This document shows, in pieces, positions 44,022 through 53,052 of a stretch of 64,000 bases of DNA (position 1 is its first letter; each line of letters starts with the position of its first letter). The notes beneath the pieces were generated by a model. That model did no database searches. It had not been told where the DNA came from and saw only the letters and a program-made list of their open reading frames with translations. The position numbers and the translations under genes are program-made. The DNA comes from a virus. Location of the stretch: positions 1-64,000 of the IMG/VR virus record IMGVR_UViG_3300032006_002011; one strand, given 5' to 3'.

Positions 44022-44039
44022 GAAAGGTTATTAAATCAA

Positions 44040-44450
44040 ATGGGAAAAGTTTTTAAAAGGTATAAAGGTAACGATAATACACCCACTCCGGTGAAGTCCA
44101 AACCAATTCCAACCAATACCACCCCAATACCAACACCAACCCCAACGGTCGTTAAAAATAAACCACACCAAACACAAACCCCTTCGGCCGAGGAAACTCC
44201 CAAACATGGGTTCTTTGGTCTTGCTAAAAATTTGGCAACTTCTTTAATAGCATGGCAAAAGGCGGGTAGACCCGTGGTAACATCGGAGCAATGGGATGCA
44301 AGACTCGCAATATGCAGAGGTTGTGAATATTGGCAAGAAATAGGAACTACTAATGTAGCAAGATGCAAAAAGTGTGGGTGCAGTAGTGGGAAATTATTAC
44401 TTGCAACTAGCAGATGCCCACTAAACCCACCAAAGTGGGATAGTGTATAA
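44040..44450 (+). CDS. Zinc-ribbon protein with Pro-Thr N-terminal linker
   Basis: 136 residues. The first ~55 form a basic Pro-Thr linker. The C-terminal half has the pattern CRGCEYW … RCKKCGC … LLLATSRCPLNPPKW, at least five cysteines set like a zinc ribbon. I remember similar 'C..C.yW' proteins in many marine phages and prophages, but no function is established. An Ala/Trp segment (FFGLAKNLATSLIAWQKAGRP) lies between. A TATAAGTA near 43993, one base from the late consensus, could drive it. It is the first gene of the plus-strand accessory block. Confidence 0.65.
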   Translation: MGKVFKRYKGNDNTPTPVKSKPIPTNTTPIPTPTPTVVKNKPHQTQTPSAEETPKHGFFGLAKNLATSLIAWQKAGRPVVTSEQWDARLAICRGCEYWQEIGTTNVARCKKCGCSSGKLLLATSRCPLNPPKWDSV

Positions 44451-44517
44451 TTATAAAAACTCGGGTAAAAACGAGATAGATGAAACGAAAAGTATTTTTC
44501 AGTTATATTTATGGACA

Positions 44518-44715
44518 ATGAACGATGCTAACTATAAGTTGACTACTGTAAAAGTTTTGTCAGAAAACTACTCCGAATTTAAAATGAAAACCTTAAATTC
44601 AGACATGACTTTGCAAAAATTGGTAAATCGTGCGATTCACTTATATTTGACTGATCCCGATTTCAAGAAACAACTTACCGACACTTCCCCGATAACTGAT
44701 AATAAAAAGTATTGA
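44518..44715 (+). CDS. Ribbon-helix-helix (CopG/Arc-type) DNA-binding protein
   Basis: 65 residues from the ATG at 44518; a longer frame starting at 44443 would overlap the upstream gene and adds no recognisable domain. The sequence YKLTTVKVLSENYSEFKMKT, then LVNRAIHLYLTD follows the RHH pattern: one basic strand, helix A, a turn with the T.Q.L start, and helix B. Such dimers bind inverted repeats. One candidate site is the inverted repeat at 56601-56620. It is followed by 35 bases that hold the promoter of the glycosyltransferase operon, so it could regulate that operon. Confidence 0.6.
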   Translation: MNDANYKLTTVKVLSENYSEFKMKTLNSDMTLQKLVNRAIHLYLTDPDFKKQLTDTSPITDNKKY

Positions 44716-44744
44716 TTGACTTATCTACATAAACATAGTATTGT
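44716..44744 (+). promoter_or_regulatory. Sigma70-type promoter of the glycosyltransferase operon, leaderless arrangement
   Basis: TTGACT, 17-base spacer, TATTGT, then 6 bases and the ATG at 44751. No other ribosome-binding site precedes this ATG. Confidence 0.65.
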
Positions 44745-44750
44745 TTAGGT

Positions 44751-46010
44751 ATGAAGAAAAAGATATTGCTCCTTGGAGATGATATTCGAGTCGTGTCGGG
44801 GGTTTCCCGTATTTGCAAACAATTGATACTGTCGGGTATACACACATATGATTGGGTGCAGGTCGCTGCTCAAAAAAACAATCCCGACAACGGAAATGTA
44901 ATTGATGTGTCAGATTCGGTCAATTCACTCATGGGTAGTGATGATGCTTATGTTAGACTTTATTGTACTTCGGGGTATGGAAACCAAGCAACTATACGAC
45001 AGATTCTAGCAGAAGAAAAACCCGATGCACTTTTACATGTAACTGATCCAAGATACTGGGGTTGGTTATATAGAATGGAAAACGAAATTAGAAAAAATAT
45101 TCCATTGTGTTATTATCATGTGTGGGACAACGAACCAGTTCCTTTGTATAATAAGACCATATACGAATCATGTGATTGGATTGGTTGTATCAGCAAGGTA
45201 ACTCATAAATGTGTAGAGGGTGCAAGTGGGGTGAACAATCACTCATATGTCCCGCACGGAGTGGATACATCCACATATTGTCCATTAGATAAAGATGTAT
45301 CTATTAAGTGTAAGCAAAACTTACTTGAATCGTCCTGTGAGTTTATGCTATTTGTAAATAATGCAAACATGAGGCGTAAGCAGATGTTACTAACACTTGA
45401 AGCATTTGATAAGTTTTGTAGTAAACTTAAACTAAGTGAATCGCAGTCTGTTGCGATAATGTTGCACACAAACCCAACTAATAATGTTGGTTCAAATCTA
45501 AACATTGCAATTGACAATTTATACCCAAACAGAAATATAATATTCTCCACGTCGGTGGTTTCCGATGAAACCCTAAACCAAATGTATAACTCGGCCGACG
45601 TGACGTTAAACTTGGCAAGCAATGAAGGTTTTGGTCTGGCAACACTGGAATCACTTTCCGCAGGAACTCCGATAATAGTGAATAAGTCGGGTGGGTTGTC
45701 TGAGCAAATTGATGATGAAAACACTTGGGGAATTGGAATCAACCCAAAGGTGCGTAATTTAATAGGTAGTCCAAATGTTCCGTATATATACGATGATATA
45801 TGTTGTGCGGATGACGTTGCTGAAGCAATATATGAAATGTATCAAAAAACCTACGAGGAAAGATGTACAATGGGTCTTGCTGGACGTGACTTTGTAATGA
45901 ACTCGGGGTATACCAATCAAGATATGTGCGAAGGAATTTACACAGGTCTTGAAAGTGCAATAGATAATCATACCCCACGTGAAACATTCAGGTGCTTGAA
46001 AGTAACATAA
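44751..46010 (+). CDS. Glycosyltransferase family 4-like (GT-B)
   Basis: 419 residues. Residues 1-40 (ILLLGDDIRVVSGVSRICKQ) fit the N-terminal Rossmann half with its glycine loop. The C-terminal half shows YVPHGVDTSTYCP near 165, EGFGLATLESLSAGTPIIV (the E.G.G…E…G.P family 4 signature) and NKSGGLSEQI. It should transfer a sugar from a nucleotide donor to an unknown acceptor. It heads the plus-strand operon: the TAA overlaps the next ATG (TAATG), and its own promoter lies just upstream. Phage-encoded enzymes of this type may modify phage DNA, virion proteins or host glycans. Confidence 0.85.
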   Translation: MKKKILLLGDDIRVVSGVSRICKQLILSGIHTYDWVQVAAQKNNPDNGNVIDVSDSVNSLMGSDDAYVRLYCTSGYGNQATIRQILAEEKPDALLHVTDPRYWGWLYRMENEIRKNIPLCYYHVWDNEPVPLYNKTIYESCDWIGCISKVTHKCVEGASGVNNHSYVPHGVDTSTYCPLDKDVSIKCKQNLLESSCEFMLFVNNANMRRKQMLLTLEAFDKFCSKLKLSESQSVAIMLHTNPTNNVGSNLNIAIDNLYPNRNIIFSTSVVSDETLNQMYNSADVTLNLASNEGFGLATLESLSAGTPIIVNKSGGLSEQIDDENTWGIGINPKVRNLIGSPNVPYIYDDICCADDVAEAIYEMYQKTYEERCTMGLAGRDFVMNSGYTNQDMCEGIYTGLESAIDNHTPRETFRCLKVT

Positions 46011-47254
46011 TGAAAGAAAACAAAATATTATTTATAGGACCCGTTGCATCACGAAGTGGTTATGGAGAACATGCGCGTGAAATTGCAGACTATCTATGTA
46101 AGTGGGATGCGGACTTTCTCGTTACAAGTTGGGGAGATAATCCCATGACTGCACTTGAGAATGAAGATGAAATCACCAAGAAAATTACAGAACGAATTGT
46201 GCCGAAGGCAACGAAAGGTTCATATGACGTGTGTATTCACCTTGGTATGCCAACAGAATTTCAAAAAATTGGAAATTACAATATAGGAATTACTGCTGGA
46301 GTGGAAACGGATAGATGCCCAGTTCAGTTTTTAAAGGGATGCAATGATGTTGACTTGGTAATCGTACCTTCGGATTTTTCCAAAAGCACATTCTTGAATA
46401 CAGAGTGTATAGAAGACGGAAAACAAATTAAATGCACAACTCCAATTGAAGTTATATCCGAAACAGTTAACCCAGCATTCCACTACAAGGAGAACGCACA
46501 CTCAGACACATTAAATTCCAAACTAAATGCAATAACCGAAGATTTTTGTTTTATGTTTGTTGGTCAGTGGGTTTCATCTCAAACAGATGACGGGGGTCGG
46601 AAGAATGTAAATTCACTTATATCAACATTCTGTGAGACATTTAAAAACGAATCAAACCCACCTGCGTTAGTGTTGAAAACCAATGGAGTAGATTTCAGTT
46701 TATTTGACGAGGTTAACACACGACAACTCATTGAATCCGTTACCGATAACTTTGAAAATCCTCCTAGCATTTATTTAATACACGGGGAATTAACAGAACA
46801 TGAAATGGCATCATTATACAACCACCCCAAAATTAAATGCCACATCAGTCACACACGGGGAGAAGGATTTGGCAGACCTTTGTTGGAAGCATCGTTAAGT
46901 GGTAAACCCGTTATCGCACCCAAGTGGTCGGGTCACTTAGACTTTCTTCCCAAGAAAAATAACTTGTTGATTCCGGGTAAGATGAAACCAGTCGGAGTAG
47001 TTAATTCACTATTTGCAGATGGTGCTCAATGGTTTGATGTGGACGTTGACCGCAGTCGTGAATTAATGAAAGATGTCTATGTAAATTACGACAAACATCA
47101 GAAACGTGCAATTGCATTGGCAGATGATAATCTTGAAAAGTTTAGTAGAAAGTCAATATTTAATATATATGACAATATATTCAATCAATATATTCCCCCC
47201 AAGAAACGGGAAGTTGAATTGAAATTACCTAACATTAAAAAACTACCGACTTAA
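46010..47254 (+). CDS. Second glycosyltransferase family 4-like protein
   Basis: 414 residues from the ATG at 46010, which overlaps the previous stop. The N-terminus ILFIGPVASRSGYGEHAREI carries the GxG loop of GT-B enzymes and the C-terminus has HISHTRGEGFGRPLLEASL, then GKPVIAPKWSGH, the family 4 E-x7-E arrangement. It differs strongly from the gene before it, so this is not a recent duplicate. Sugar and target unknown. It is followed after one base by an unrelated 240-residue gene. Confidence 0.85.
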   Translation: MKENKILFIGPVASRSGYGEHAREIADYLCKWDADFLVTSWGDNPMTALENEDEITKKITERIVPKATKGSYDVCIHLGMPTEFQKIGNYNIGITAGVETDRCPVQFLKGCNDVDLVIVPSDFSKSTFLNTECIEDGKQIKCTTPIEVISETVNPAFHYKENAHSDTLNSKLNAITEDFCFMFVGQWVSSQTDDGGRKNVNSLISTFCETFKNESNPPALVLKTNGVDFSLFDEVNTRQLIESVTDNFENPPSIYLIHGELTEHEMASLYNHPKIKCHISHTRGEGFGRPLLEASLSGKPVIAPKWSGHLDFLPKKNNLLIPGKMKPVGVVNSLFADGAQWFDVDVDRSRELMKDVYVNYDKHQKRAIALADDNLEKFSRKSIFNIYDNIFNQYIPPKKREVELKLPNIKKLPT

Positions 47255-47255
47255 A

Positions 47256-47978
47256 ATGAGAACTTTTTTTCCTGCATACCGACGTAAAATGGTGGCGGGA
47301 TTTGTTCCCACCCACATATCACGGATACTTCGGGGTCAAATAATTACATTTAGATACCCCGAAGACAGAAACCGAGTACCAACGGGAGGAACAGGTACAG
47401 TACCAAGATTGGTATTTGTTTTAAACAACCGAATCAATCCAAATGGTAACGGACGATTGTTACACGGATTAAATCTGTCTCACATACCTTGGGTGCAATT
47501 TAGAACATTTATTAAAAAACTAATGGTTCAAGATACCTTGACATTAATCAAAAGAAGATACGACATAAAAGCACCTATTAATGAATTGATTGAAAGACCC
47601 AAAACATTCTACTCACAATATATTAAAACATATCTGGGGGATGTTCATTGTTATCGTACATATTTTGTACATTTAATAAAACAACCCAAAATGGGTATGC
47701 TAAATTATGCTTCGATATTTCCACCTGCAAACAAAACTGCACGGGAGTTACTTGTCAGTAAAACCGAAACACTAAAAGATATACAGGAAGAAGTTAGAAT
47801 ATTAAATGATATTATTAACGTAAATACAATGAAATTAAAAGACGATAATTTTAAGCAAATAATAATGTCTCGGTTTGGTAGTGTTGAAAACTTTGTGGAA
47901 GCTGTTCTTGATATCGAAAACTATATAGATGAAACTTCTACAACTGACATGAACGAGATAGACGATTTATTAAAATGA
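47256..47978 (+). CDS. Unknown protein within the glycosyltransferase operon
   Basis: 240 residues, basic in the first half. The block VFVLNNRINPNGNGRLLHGL, then NLSHIPWVQF recalls an LGLNL.yLP motif in a conserved hypothetical protein of T4-like marine phages, but I cannot name it. The rest is helical and acidic at the C-terminus (DMNEIDDLLK). Its stop overlaps the next ATG by 4 bases (ATGA). Its presence amid sugar-transfer genes may be incidental. Confidence 0.5.
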   Translation: MRTFFPAYRRKMVAGFVPTHISRILRGQIITFRYPEDRNRVPTGGTGTVPRLVFVLNNRINPNGNGRLLHGLNLSHIPWVQFRTFIKKLMVQDTLTLIKRRYDIKAPINELIERPKTFYSQYIKTYLGDVHCYRTYFVHLIKQPKMGMLNYASIFPPANKTARELLVSKTETLKDIQEEVRILNDIINVNTMKLKDDNFKQIIMSRFGSVENFVEAVLDIENYIDETSTTDMNEIDDLLK

Positions 47979-48649
47979 GCAAATCAATAAGTTATGCAAT
48001 AACCACCCACAACGAAACCGATGTATTGGGCGAGTTGATAAATACTTTACAAGCGTATATAAAAGAAGAGGATGAGATGGTTATACTTGATGATCATTCA
48101 GATAACCCACAAACTTGCAATATACTAAAGAACTTACCAAACGTACATAAATCAAAGTTCACCGGCAATTATGCCGACCACAAAAATAACTTAAACAACA
48201 AATGTAAAAAGGATTATATTTTTCAGTTGGACGGTGATGAAGTTCCCACCGAATTGTTATTATACAATATAAAAGAAATTATAAACTCAAACGATGTTGA
48301 TTTAATTTACTTGCCACGGGAAAACATAATAAACGGCATTGAGGACTTTCATCTTAAAAAGTGGAAATGGTCAAAGGATGACAAAGACCGAATAAACTAC
48401 CCAGACTTTCAAGGAAGGGTTTACAGAAATACAGAGCAGATTAAGTGGGAAAGACCACTACATGAATACATAACAGGTCATGTAACTTGGTCAAAGATCC
48501 CACCAAACTCGGGATTGGATCTTATTCATATAAAGGACATAGAAGTTCAAGTACAAAGCAACAACAGATACGACAACGACTACGATAGAAATGATAACTT
48601 TTCTTATCGTCAATCGGTCACCAAGCAGAAAGATGAAGACGGAAAATGA
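47975..48649 (+). CDS. Glycosyltransferase family 2-like (GT-A)
   Basis: 224 residues. ISYAITTHNETDVLGELINT, DEMVILDDHSD and the metal-binding FQLDGDEVP (near 87-95) give a GT-A fold. The protein is short and lacks the usual acceptor domain; the C-terminal 40 residues are polar. It resembles small family 2 enzymes in which a DGDE motif replaces DxD. Its end overlaps the next gene's start by 17 bases, so the two are probably made together. Confidence 0.8.
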   Translation: MSKSISYAITTHNETDVLGELINTLQAYIKEEDEMVILDDHSDNPQTCNILKNLPNVHKSKFTGNYADHKNNLNNKCKKDYIFQLDGDEVPTELLLYNIKEIINSNDVDLIYLPRENIINGIEDFHLKKWKWSKDDKDRINYPDFQGRVYRNTEQIKWERPLHEYITGHVTWSKIPPNSGLDLIHIKDIEVQVQSNNRYDNDYDRNDNFSYRQSVTKQKDEDGK

Positions 48650-50420
48650 AAAGCACCAAGACGATAAACTTGGAGTAGTATGTTGTTATTTCAATCCATG
48701 TAATTATCTTTCGCGATATATAAACTTTATATCATTCTATCAAGGTCTTCGTGAATATCCAAATATCAAGTTGCTTGTTGTAGAGTCTTATTCAGATTCT
48801 TCAAAATATAGAATATCAAAAGTTTGTCCTGACGTAATATCAATAGAATCTTCCGAGATATATTGGCAAAAGGAGCAACTCCTTAATATAGGACTTGAAA
48901 AATTATACAAGGAAGGATATGAATGTATAACTTGTCTCGATGCGGATATAGAATTTTCAAATAAAGATTGGGTAGAAAACTCAATCTCTGCAATACGAGA
49001 ATATAAAATGGTTCAGTTATTTGATAAATGTATCAAAAAACTACCGAATAGTAAAAAACGCATTATCTCAAAATCTACGTGTGCGTATTTTAAGAATCAA
49101 CTTCCTCCTGTCGATAAACTTCTGCAACGACCAGGAGAACCTGGGTTTGCATATGGCTACCACTCCAGTATACTAGAAACTTTTAGATTATACGAAAATG
49201 CCATTATGGGTTCGGGTGATTTCCTGAACTTGTTGGGGTGTATTTATGATGGGAATGATTTGTCTGTCATGAAATCAGATAGATTTTTTGCAGGAGGCAA
49301 TGAAGAATTTTTCAATGATTATATAGAGTGGGTATCTCGTAATGATTTGGAAATCGGTGAAATTAACACCGCAAACAATACAATCTATGTTGAATACCAC
49401 GGCGAATATATGAAACGTTCTTATGTAGGACGAGAAGTAATATTAAAAAGAACCAACTACAATCCCAAGGAAGATGTAACTTTATTAAAAACGGGATTGT
49501 ATAAAATCAACAACCAATCTTTGAGACAACAAATTTTATCCTACTTTCAGTCTAGAGATGAAGATGGTTTTATCGGAGTGGTTAACCGAAATCGTCCGTT
49601 TAGAAATAAGATATTAAAATTAATACTAAACAACAACCCCGATTATGATATAACTCAAACAGAACTTGATAATTTGAATGAACTTGAATACAAAGAACCA
49701 CCTGAACTTCATTGTGATATTCCCAAACTTTCAAACGACACAAATCGTGTGGTGATTGCATCAAAGACAACCGAGGAATTTTTCGCGGTCAAAAGAATCT
49801 CAGCTGACGAACACATTGTGGTAGATAAATCAAAATACCCACAGAGAAATACAATCAAATCAACAAATGGTTCAGGAGACGCAGAAACATACTTAAGTTT
49901 CATAATCAAAAATTATGAAATTTTACCCGAGTGTTGTGTGTTTATATCAGATAATCTTAAAAGAAAAACAAGAGAGTATCAACCTTTGGTCAACAAAGTC
50001 TTGAAAACAAACCCGACCCCCGATGACAAATTAATCTATATAGTTGATTCATACAACACAATATATGTTGATAAAACTATTCATATAAAGGGTACTATAA
50101 AAGTAACGCATAAAACCAAGCAATATGTAAACTCATTGATGCCGAGTAATTACAACTATACAAACTGGGTGGAACACTTTATATCCAAGGAGAAGTTTCA
50201 AGTACTAAATAGGAGTGTAAACAAACTCACACAGACAATGATACTGAAAGATGGAGTCCAATTAAAATATAATCCGAATAATTCATTCTTAATAAGTGGT
50301 GATAAAATTAGAAACCGAGAAAAGTCATTTTATGAAACACTATACTCTCGGTTGGTTGGAGAACACAATACAGAGGAATCGTTATATATAAACAGAAGTT
50401 GGGATATTATATTCAAATGA
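48633..50420 (+). CDS. Bifunctional-looking glycosyltransferase with DUF3431-like C-terminal domain
   Basis: 595 residues from the ATG at 48633 (48591 also possible). The first ~260 residues are a GT-A domain: GVVCCYFNPCNYLSRYINFI, LLVVESY, and ITCLDADIEFSNKDW with its DAD. The second half (about 370 onward) has VVIASKTTEEFFAVKRI, then AETYLSFIIKNYEILPECCV, the pattern of the DUF3431/putative glycosyl-transfer family 'YL..II.NY..LP...vFi'. Two catalytic-type domains in one chain suggest sequential addition of two sugars. The start overlaps the previous gene and the end overlaps the next by 4 bases (ATGA). Confidence 0.7.
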   Translation: MKTENEKHQDDKLGVVCCYFNPCNYLSRYINFISFYQGLREYPNIKLLVVESYSDSSKYRISKVCPDVISIESSEIYWQKEQLLNIGLEKLYKEGYECITCLDADIEFSNKDWVENSISAIREYKMVQLFDKCIKKLPNSKKRIISKSTCAYFKNQLPPVDKLLQRPGEPGFAYGYHSSILETFRLYENAIMGSGDFLNLLGCIYDGNDLSVMKSDRFFAGGNEEFFNDYIEWVSRNDLEIGEINTANNTIYVEYHGEYMKRSYVGREVILKRTNYNPKEDVTLLKTGLYKINNQSLRQQILSYFQSRDEDGFIGVVNRNRPFRNKILKLILNNNPDYDITQTELDNLNELEYKEPPELHCDIPKLSNDTNRVVIASKTTEEFFAVKRISADEHIVVDKSKYPQRNTIKSTNGSGDAETYLSFIIKNYEILPECCVFISDNLKRKTREYQPLVNKVLKTNPTPDDKLIYIVDSYNTIYVDKTIHIKGTIKVTHKTKQYVNSLMPSNYNYTNWVEHFISKEKFQVLNRSVNKLTQTMILKDGVQLKYNPNNSFLISGDKIRNREKSFYETLYSRLVGEHNTEESLYINRSWDIIFK

Positions 50421-51277
50421 TAATCATATCAATACATCTGTTTCCACACGAAATAAAAAGATTTAGGCGTATCGTCCAAACTTTTAAAAAGTCCGTTCCG
50501 TATATAGAAGACACCTCCCAAATAAAAATGTTAGTTACTCTAAATACGAACTCTAAGTTAATTGACTGGGGTACTGAATCTGATGATATAGTATGTGCGG
50601 AGTTTGAAGAAATATGCAAAACAATTCCGTTTGCAGTTTGTTGGGAAATAAAAAACGAACCCACTTATTTGGGAGTTAACGAACACAGAAGAAATTCTAT
50701 ACACACATCCTTGCTTGGTGATACAATAATATTTCTAGACACAGATTTATACTTTGAAGAGCGACTTCTTGCACACCAAATAAATGCAATAAGTTTAATT
50801 AAAACATTAAATGAGTATTATGTAATATCCCCACAGATATTAAGATTATGGGATGCTACGTGGGATTGTATAGTTAATAAAAAATATCTAGATAAACCAC
50901 TTGATTATTACAAAACCGCAACTCCAATAGATCATGTAAACGTAGACCACGGAAGTGTTGGGGTACTTCCCATTCAAACTTTCAAATGGGGTGGTGGTTG
51001 GTTCAATGCAATTTCCGCAAACCTTTTAAAATACATTGGACTACCCGAGTCATTTGTGGGATACGGACCCGATGACACATTTGTCATGGAGTGTTGTAAG
51101 ATAATGAAAAAGCATAACAAAGACATACAACAATATGTGCTTTCAAATATGATAGTAATGGAAGATCAAGAACCCATTGAAAGTTCAATAAAACTTAAAA
51201 ACAACACTCTCAACTTTAGAGAAGAATGTAACAAACACTTTTTATCCGAGATTTCCAAGTTTACACAAAAACTATAA
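50417..51277 (+). CDS. Glycosyltransferase-like protein (GT-A)
   Basis: 286 residues. IIFLDTDLYFEE (near 108-119) provides a DxD site, and GGGWFNAISANLLKYIGLPE, then FVGYGPDDTF is the acceptor-side block of family 2/27-like enzymes. It differs from the neighbouring enzymes. The start overlaps the preceding gene by 4 bases. It is the last of the five plus-strand glycosyltransferases. Substrate unknown. Confidence 0.78.
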   Translation: MIIISIHLFPHEIKRFRRIVQTFKKSVPYIEDTSQIKMLVTLNTNSKLIDWGTESDDIVCAEFEEICKTIPFAVCWEIKNEPTYLGVNEHRRNSIHTSLLGDTIIFLDTDLYFEERLLAHQINAISLIKTLNEYYVISPQILRLWDATWDCIVNKKYLDKPLDYYKTATPIDHVNVDHGSVGVLPIQTFKWGGGWFNAISANLLKYIGLPESFVGYGPDDTFVMECCKIMKKHNKDIQQYVLSNMIVMEDQEPIESSIKLKNNTLNFREECNKHFLSEISKFTQKL

Positions 51278-51290
51278 AAATTTCATATAT

Positions 51291-52103
51291 ATGGATATGA
51301 AACTGCGACATATTCTAACCTCAGGAACCATCCTTGCACTGGCACTTATGAACCAGGGTTGCTTTAATGTAACATGGGGATTAAAAGAACAACGAACAGA
51401 AATTGCAGGAGAAATTGCAAGAAAAGAAGGTGAACTAGACCGGCACACAAGAGCATTCGTTTCGGGAACTGTAGACGCCCTGTCCCTTTCAGAAGAGAAA
51501 TCCAAGGAAGATTTGGTGGCACTTAATCTCGCACAAAAGGCACAAGAAATAATCGGACTACCACAACCGGGTGATAAAATTCATGTTGAAGACGTAATCA
51601 ATCAAAACGAACTTGCTTTGGAAAATCTATCCGACAGAGACACCGATGTCATTAAACTTAGCAGACGAAAGGAAATGCTCGGCCACGACTTAAAGGATAC
51701 CGAAGAAAAACTTATTAGTTTGGGAGAACTCAAAGCACAAGAAGAAAAAGACGGATTCTTTTCCTCATTGTGGGGGTGGTTAACGGGAACATTCGGCTTA
51801 CTCGGAGCAATCGCAGTTTGCATAATAGCAGGTCCTGCATTGCTCCCACTCATAACCCAATTATTCGGTTGGTTGGTAGGTAAGATACCAGGACTAATTA
51901 CATGGTTGGGAATTACAAGTAGTAGGATGACAAGTAATATCATTAAGGGTGTCCACGATGCCAAAGAAAAAATTCGTGCGGTGGAAGATGACAAGAAATT
52001 CAGTAAGAACGAAGTTTTGGGAATATTCGGTTCATCTCTTGGAAACTCAACCAATGACACCGACAAAAATGTCATTGCGAGAATAAAACGCAGATTCAAG
52101 TAA
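51291..52103 (+). CDS. Signal-peptide membrane protein, possible lipoprotein
   Basis: 270 residues. An N-terminal signal-like segment (ILTSGTILALALMNQGC) ends at a cysteine, but the lipobox is weak (NQGC). A helical, acidic domain follows, then a long hydrophobic region around 160-205 (TFGLLGAIAVCIIAGPALLP, LITQLFGWLVG) which could span the membrane twice. The C-terminal 60 residues are basic and soluble. It might be an envelope protein acting in lysis or superinfection exclusion; no holin, endolysin or spanin was recognised elsewhere in the window. Function not assigned. Confidence 0.6.
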   Translation: MDMKLRHILTSGTILALALMNQGCFNVTWGLKEQRTEIAGEIARKEGELDRHTRAFVSGTVDALSLSEEKSKEDLVALNLAQKAQEIIGLPQPGDKIHVEDVINQNELALENLSDRDTDVIKLSRRKEMLGHDLKDTEEKLISLGELKAQEEKDGFFSSLWGWLTGTFGLLGAIAVCIIAGPALLPLITQLFGWLVGKIPGLITWLGITSSRMTSNIIKGVHDAKEKIRAVEDDKKFSKNEVLGIFGSSLGNSTNDTDKNVIARIKRRFK

Positions 52104-52112
52104 TAAACCCCC

Positions 52113-52139
52113 ACCTTTGTTATATTTATAACAAAAGGT
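52113..52139 (+). terminator. Weak hairpin between the membrane-protein gene and the sugar operon
   Basis: Arms ACCTTTGTTAT and ATAACAAAAGGT form an 11-pair stem with one bulged base and a 4-base loop. No T-run follows on the plus strand, so termination is uncertain; it may instead stabilise the mRNA end. Confidence 0.35.
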
Positions 52140-52173
52140 TATACCGCATTTTAATTTATGGAGATTGCGTTAT

Positions 52174-53049
52174 ATGAAGATTGGAGTTGTTGGTAATGGG
52201 TTCGTGGGTCATGCAATGACATTGCTTAGACCACACGTTGAAGTATTGGTATGGGACATAGTTGCCGAAAAGAGAGATCCAAAGACATTGGATATTGAAA
52301 CATTTGTCGAAGAGTCCGAAATTATTTTCGTTGCAGTTCCTACACCGATGAATTCAGATGGTAGTTGCAACCTAAACATTGTTCGTGACGTATGCGAAGA
52401 AATACAAGAAATAGATGACACCAAGTATATAGTGTTACGTTCTACAGTTCCTCCTGGAACAAGTGAAGAACTTGACGTGGCATTCATGCCGGAATTCCTC
52501 ACGGAAAAGAATTGGAAAACCGATTTTAAAAATTGCGATCAATGGATACTTGGTTCAACCGATCCGTTCTTGTATGAAAAAATGAAACGTATGTTTGAAC
52601 TTGCCCACGACAATGGTAATGGTTCGGTAATAAACAAGAGCGTTATTCAGTGCAAACCAAGTGAAGCAGAAATGATAAAGTATTTAAAGAACGTATTTCT
52701 TAGTGTTAAGGTTGGGTTCTTTAACGAACTTGAGTCAATATGCTCAGAGTTGGACATTAATTATGAAAATGTTCGTTGTATCGCAACCCAAGATAAACGA
52801 ATTGGAAGTGGTCATACTAAAGTTCCTGGACATGATGGACACCGAGGTTTCGGTGGAACGTGTTTCCCAAAGGACACCAATGCACTCGCAAGTTTTGCAG
52901 AAGACAATATGATACCAACTCCGATTCTTGATGCGGTTATCAAAAGAAATGAAGAACTTGATCGTCCAGAAAAAGATTGGATGGCAGATAAAGGTCGAGC
53001 AGTCTCCGCAGAAATCAAATCAAAGAAATCCAAAAAAGAAACCGAGTAA
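52174..53049 (+). CDS. UDP-glucose/GDP-mannose dehydrogenase-like enzyme, lacking the C-terminal domain
   Basis: 291 residues from the ATG at 52174, with GGAG ten bases upstream. The NAD site GNGFVG (7-12), VAVPTPM near 53-59, LRSTVPPGTS near 92-101 and the catalytic Cys in GFGGTCFPKD (about 229) are all present. Full family members reach 390-450 residues because of a second nucleotide-sugar-binding domain, missing here. It should oxidise a nucleotide hexose to a uronate. Start of a plus-strand set with DHH, sulfotransferase, cupin, cytidylyltransferase and epimerase genes. Confidence 0.85.
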   Translation: MKIGVVGNGFVGHAMTLLRPHVEVLVWDIVAEKRDPKTLDIETFVEESEIIFVAVPTPMNSDGSCNLNIVRDVCEEIQEIDDTKYIVLRSTVPPGTSEELDVAFMPEFLTEKNWKTDFKNCDQWILGSTDPFLYEKMKRMFELAHDNGNGSVINKSVIQCKPSEAEMIKYLKNVFLSVKVGFFNELESICSELDINYENVRCIATQDKRIGSGHTKVPGHDGHRGFGGTCFPKDTNALASFAEDNMIPTPILDAVIKRNEELDRPEKDWMADKGRAVSAEIKSKKSKKETE

Positions 53050-53052
53050 GAT

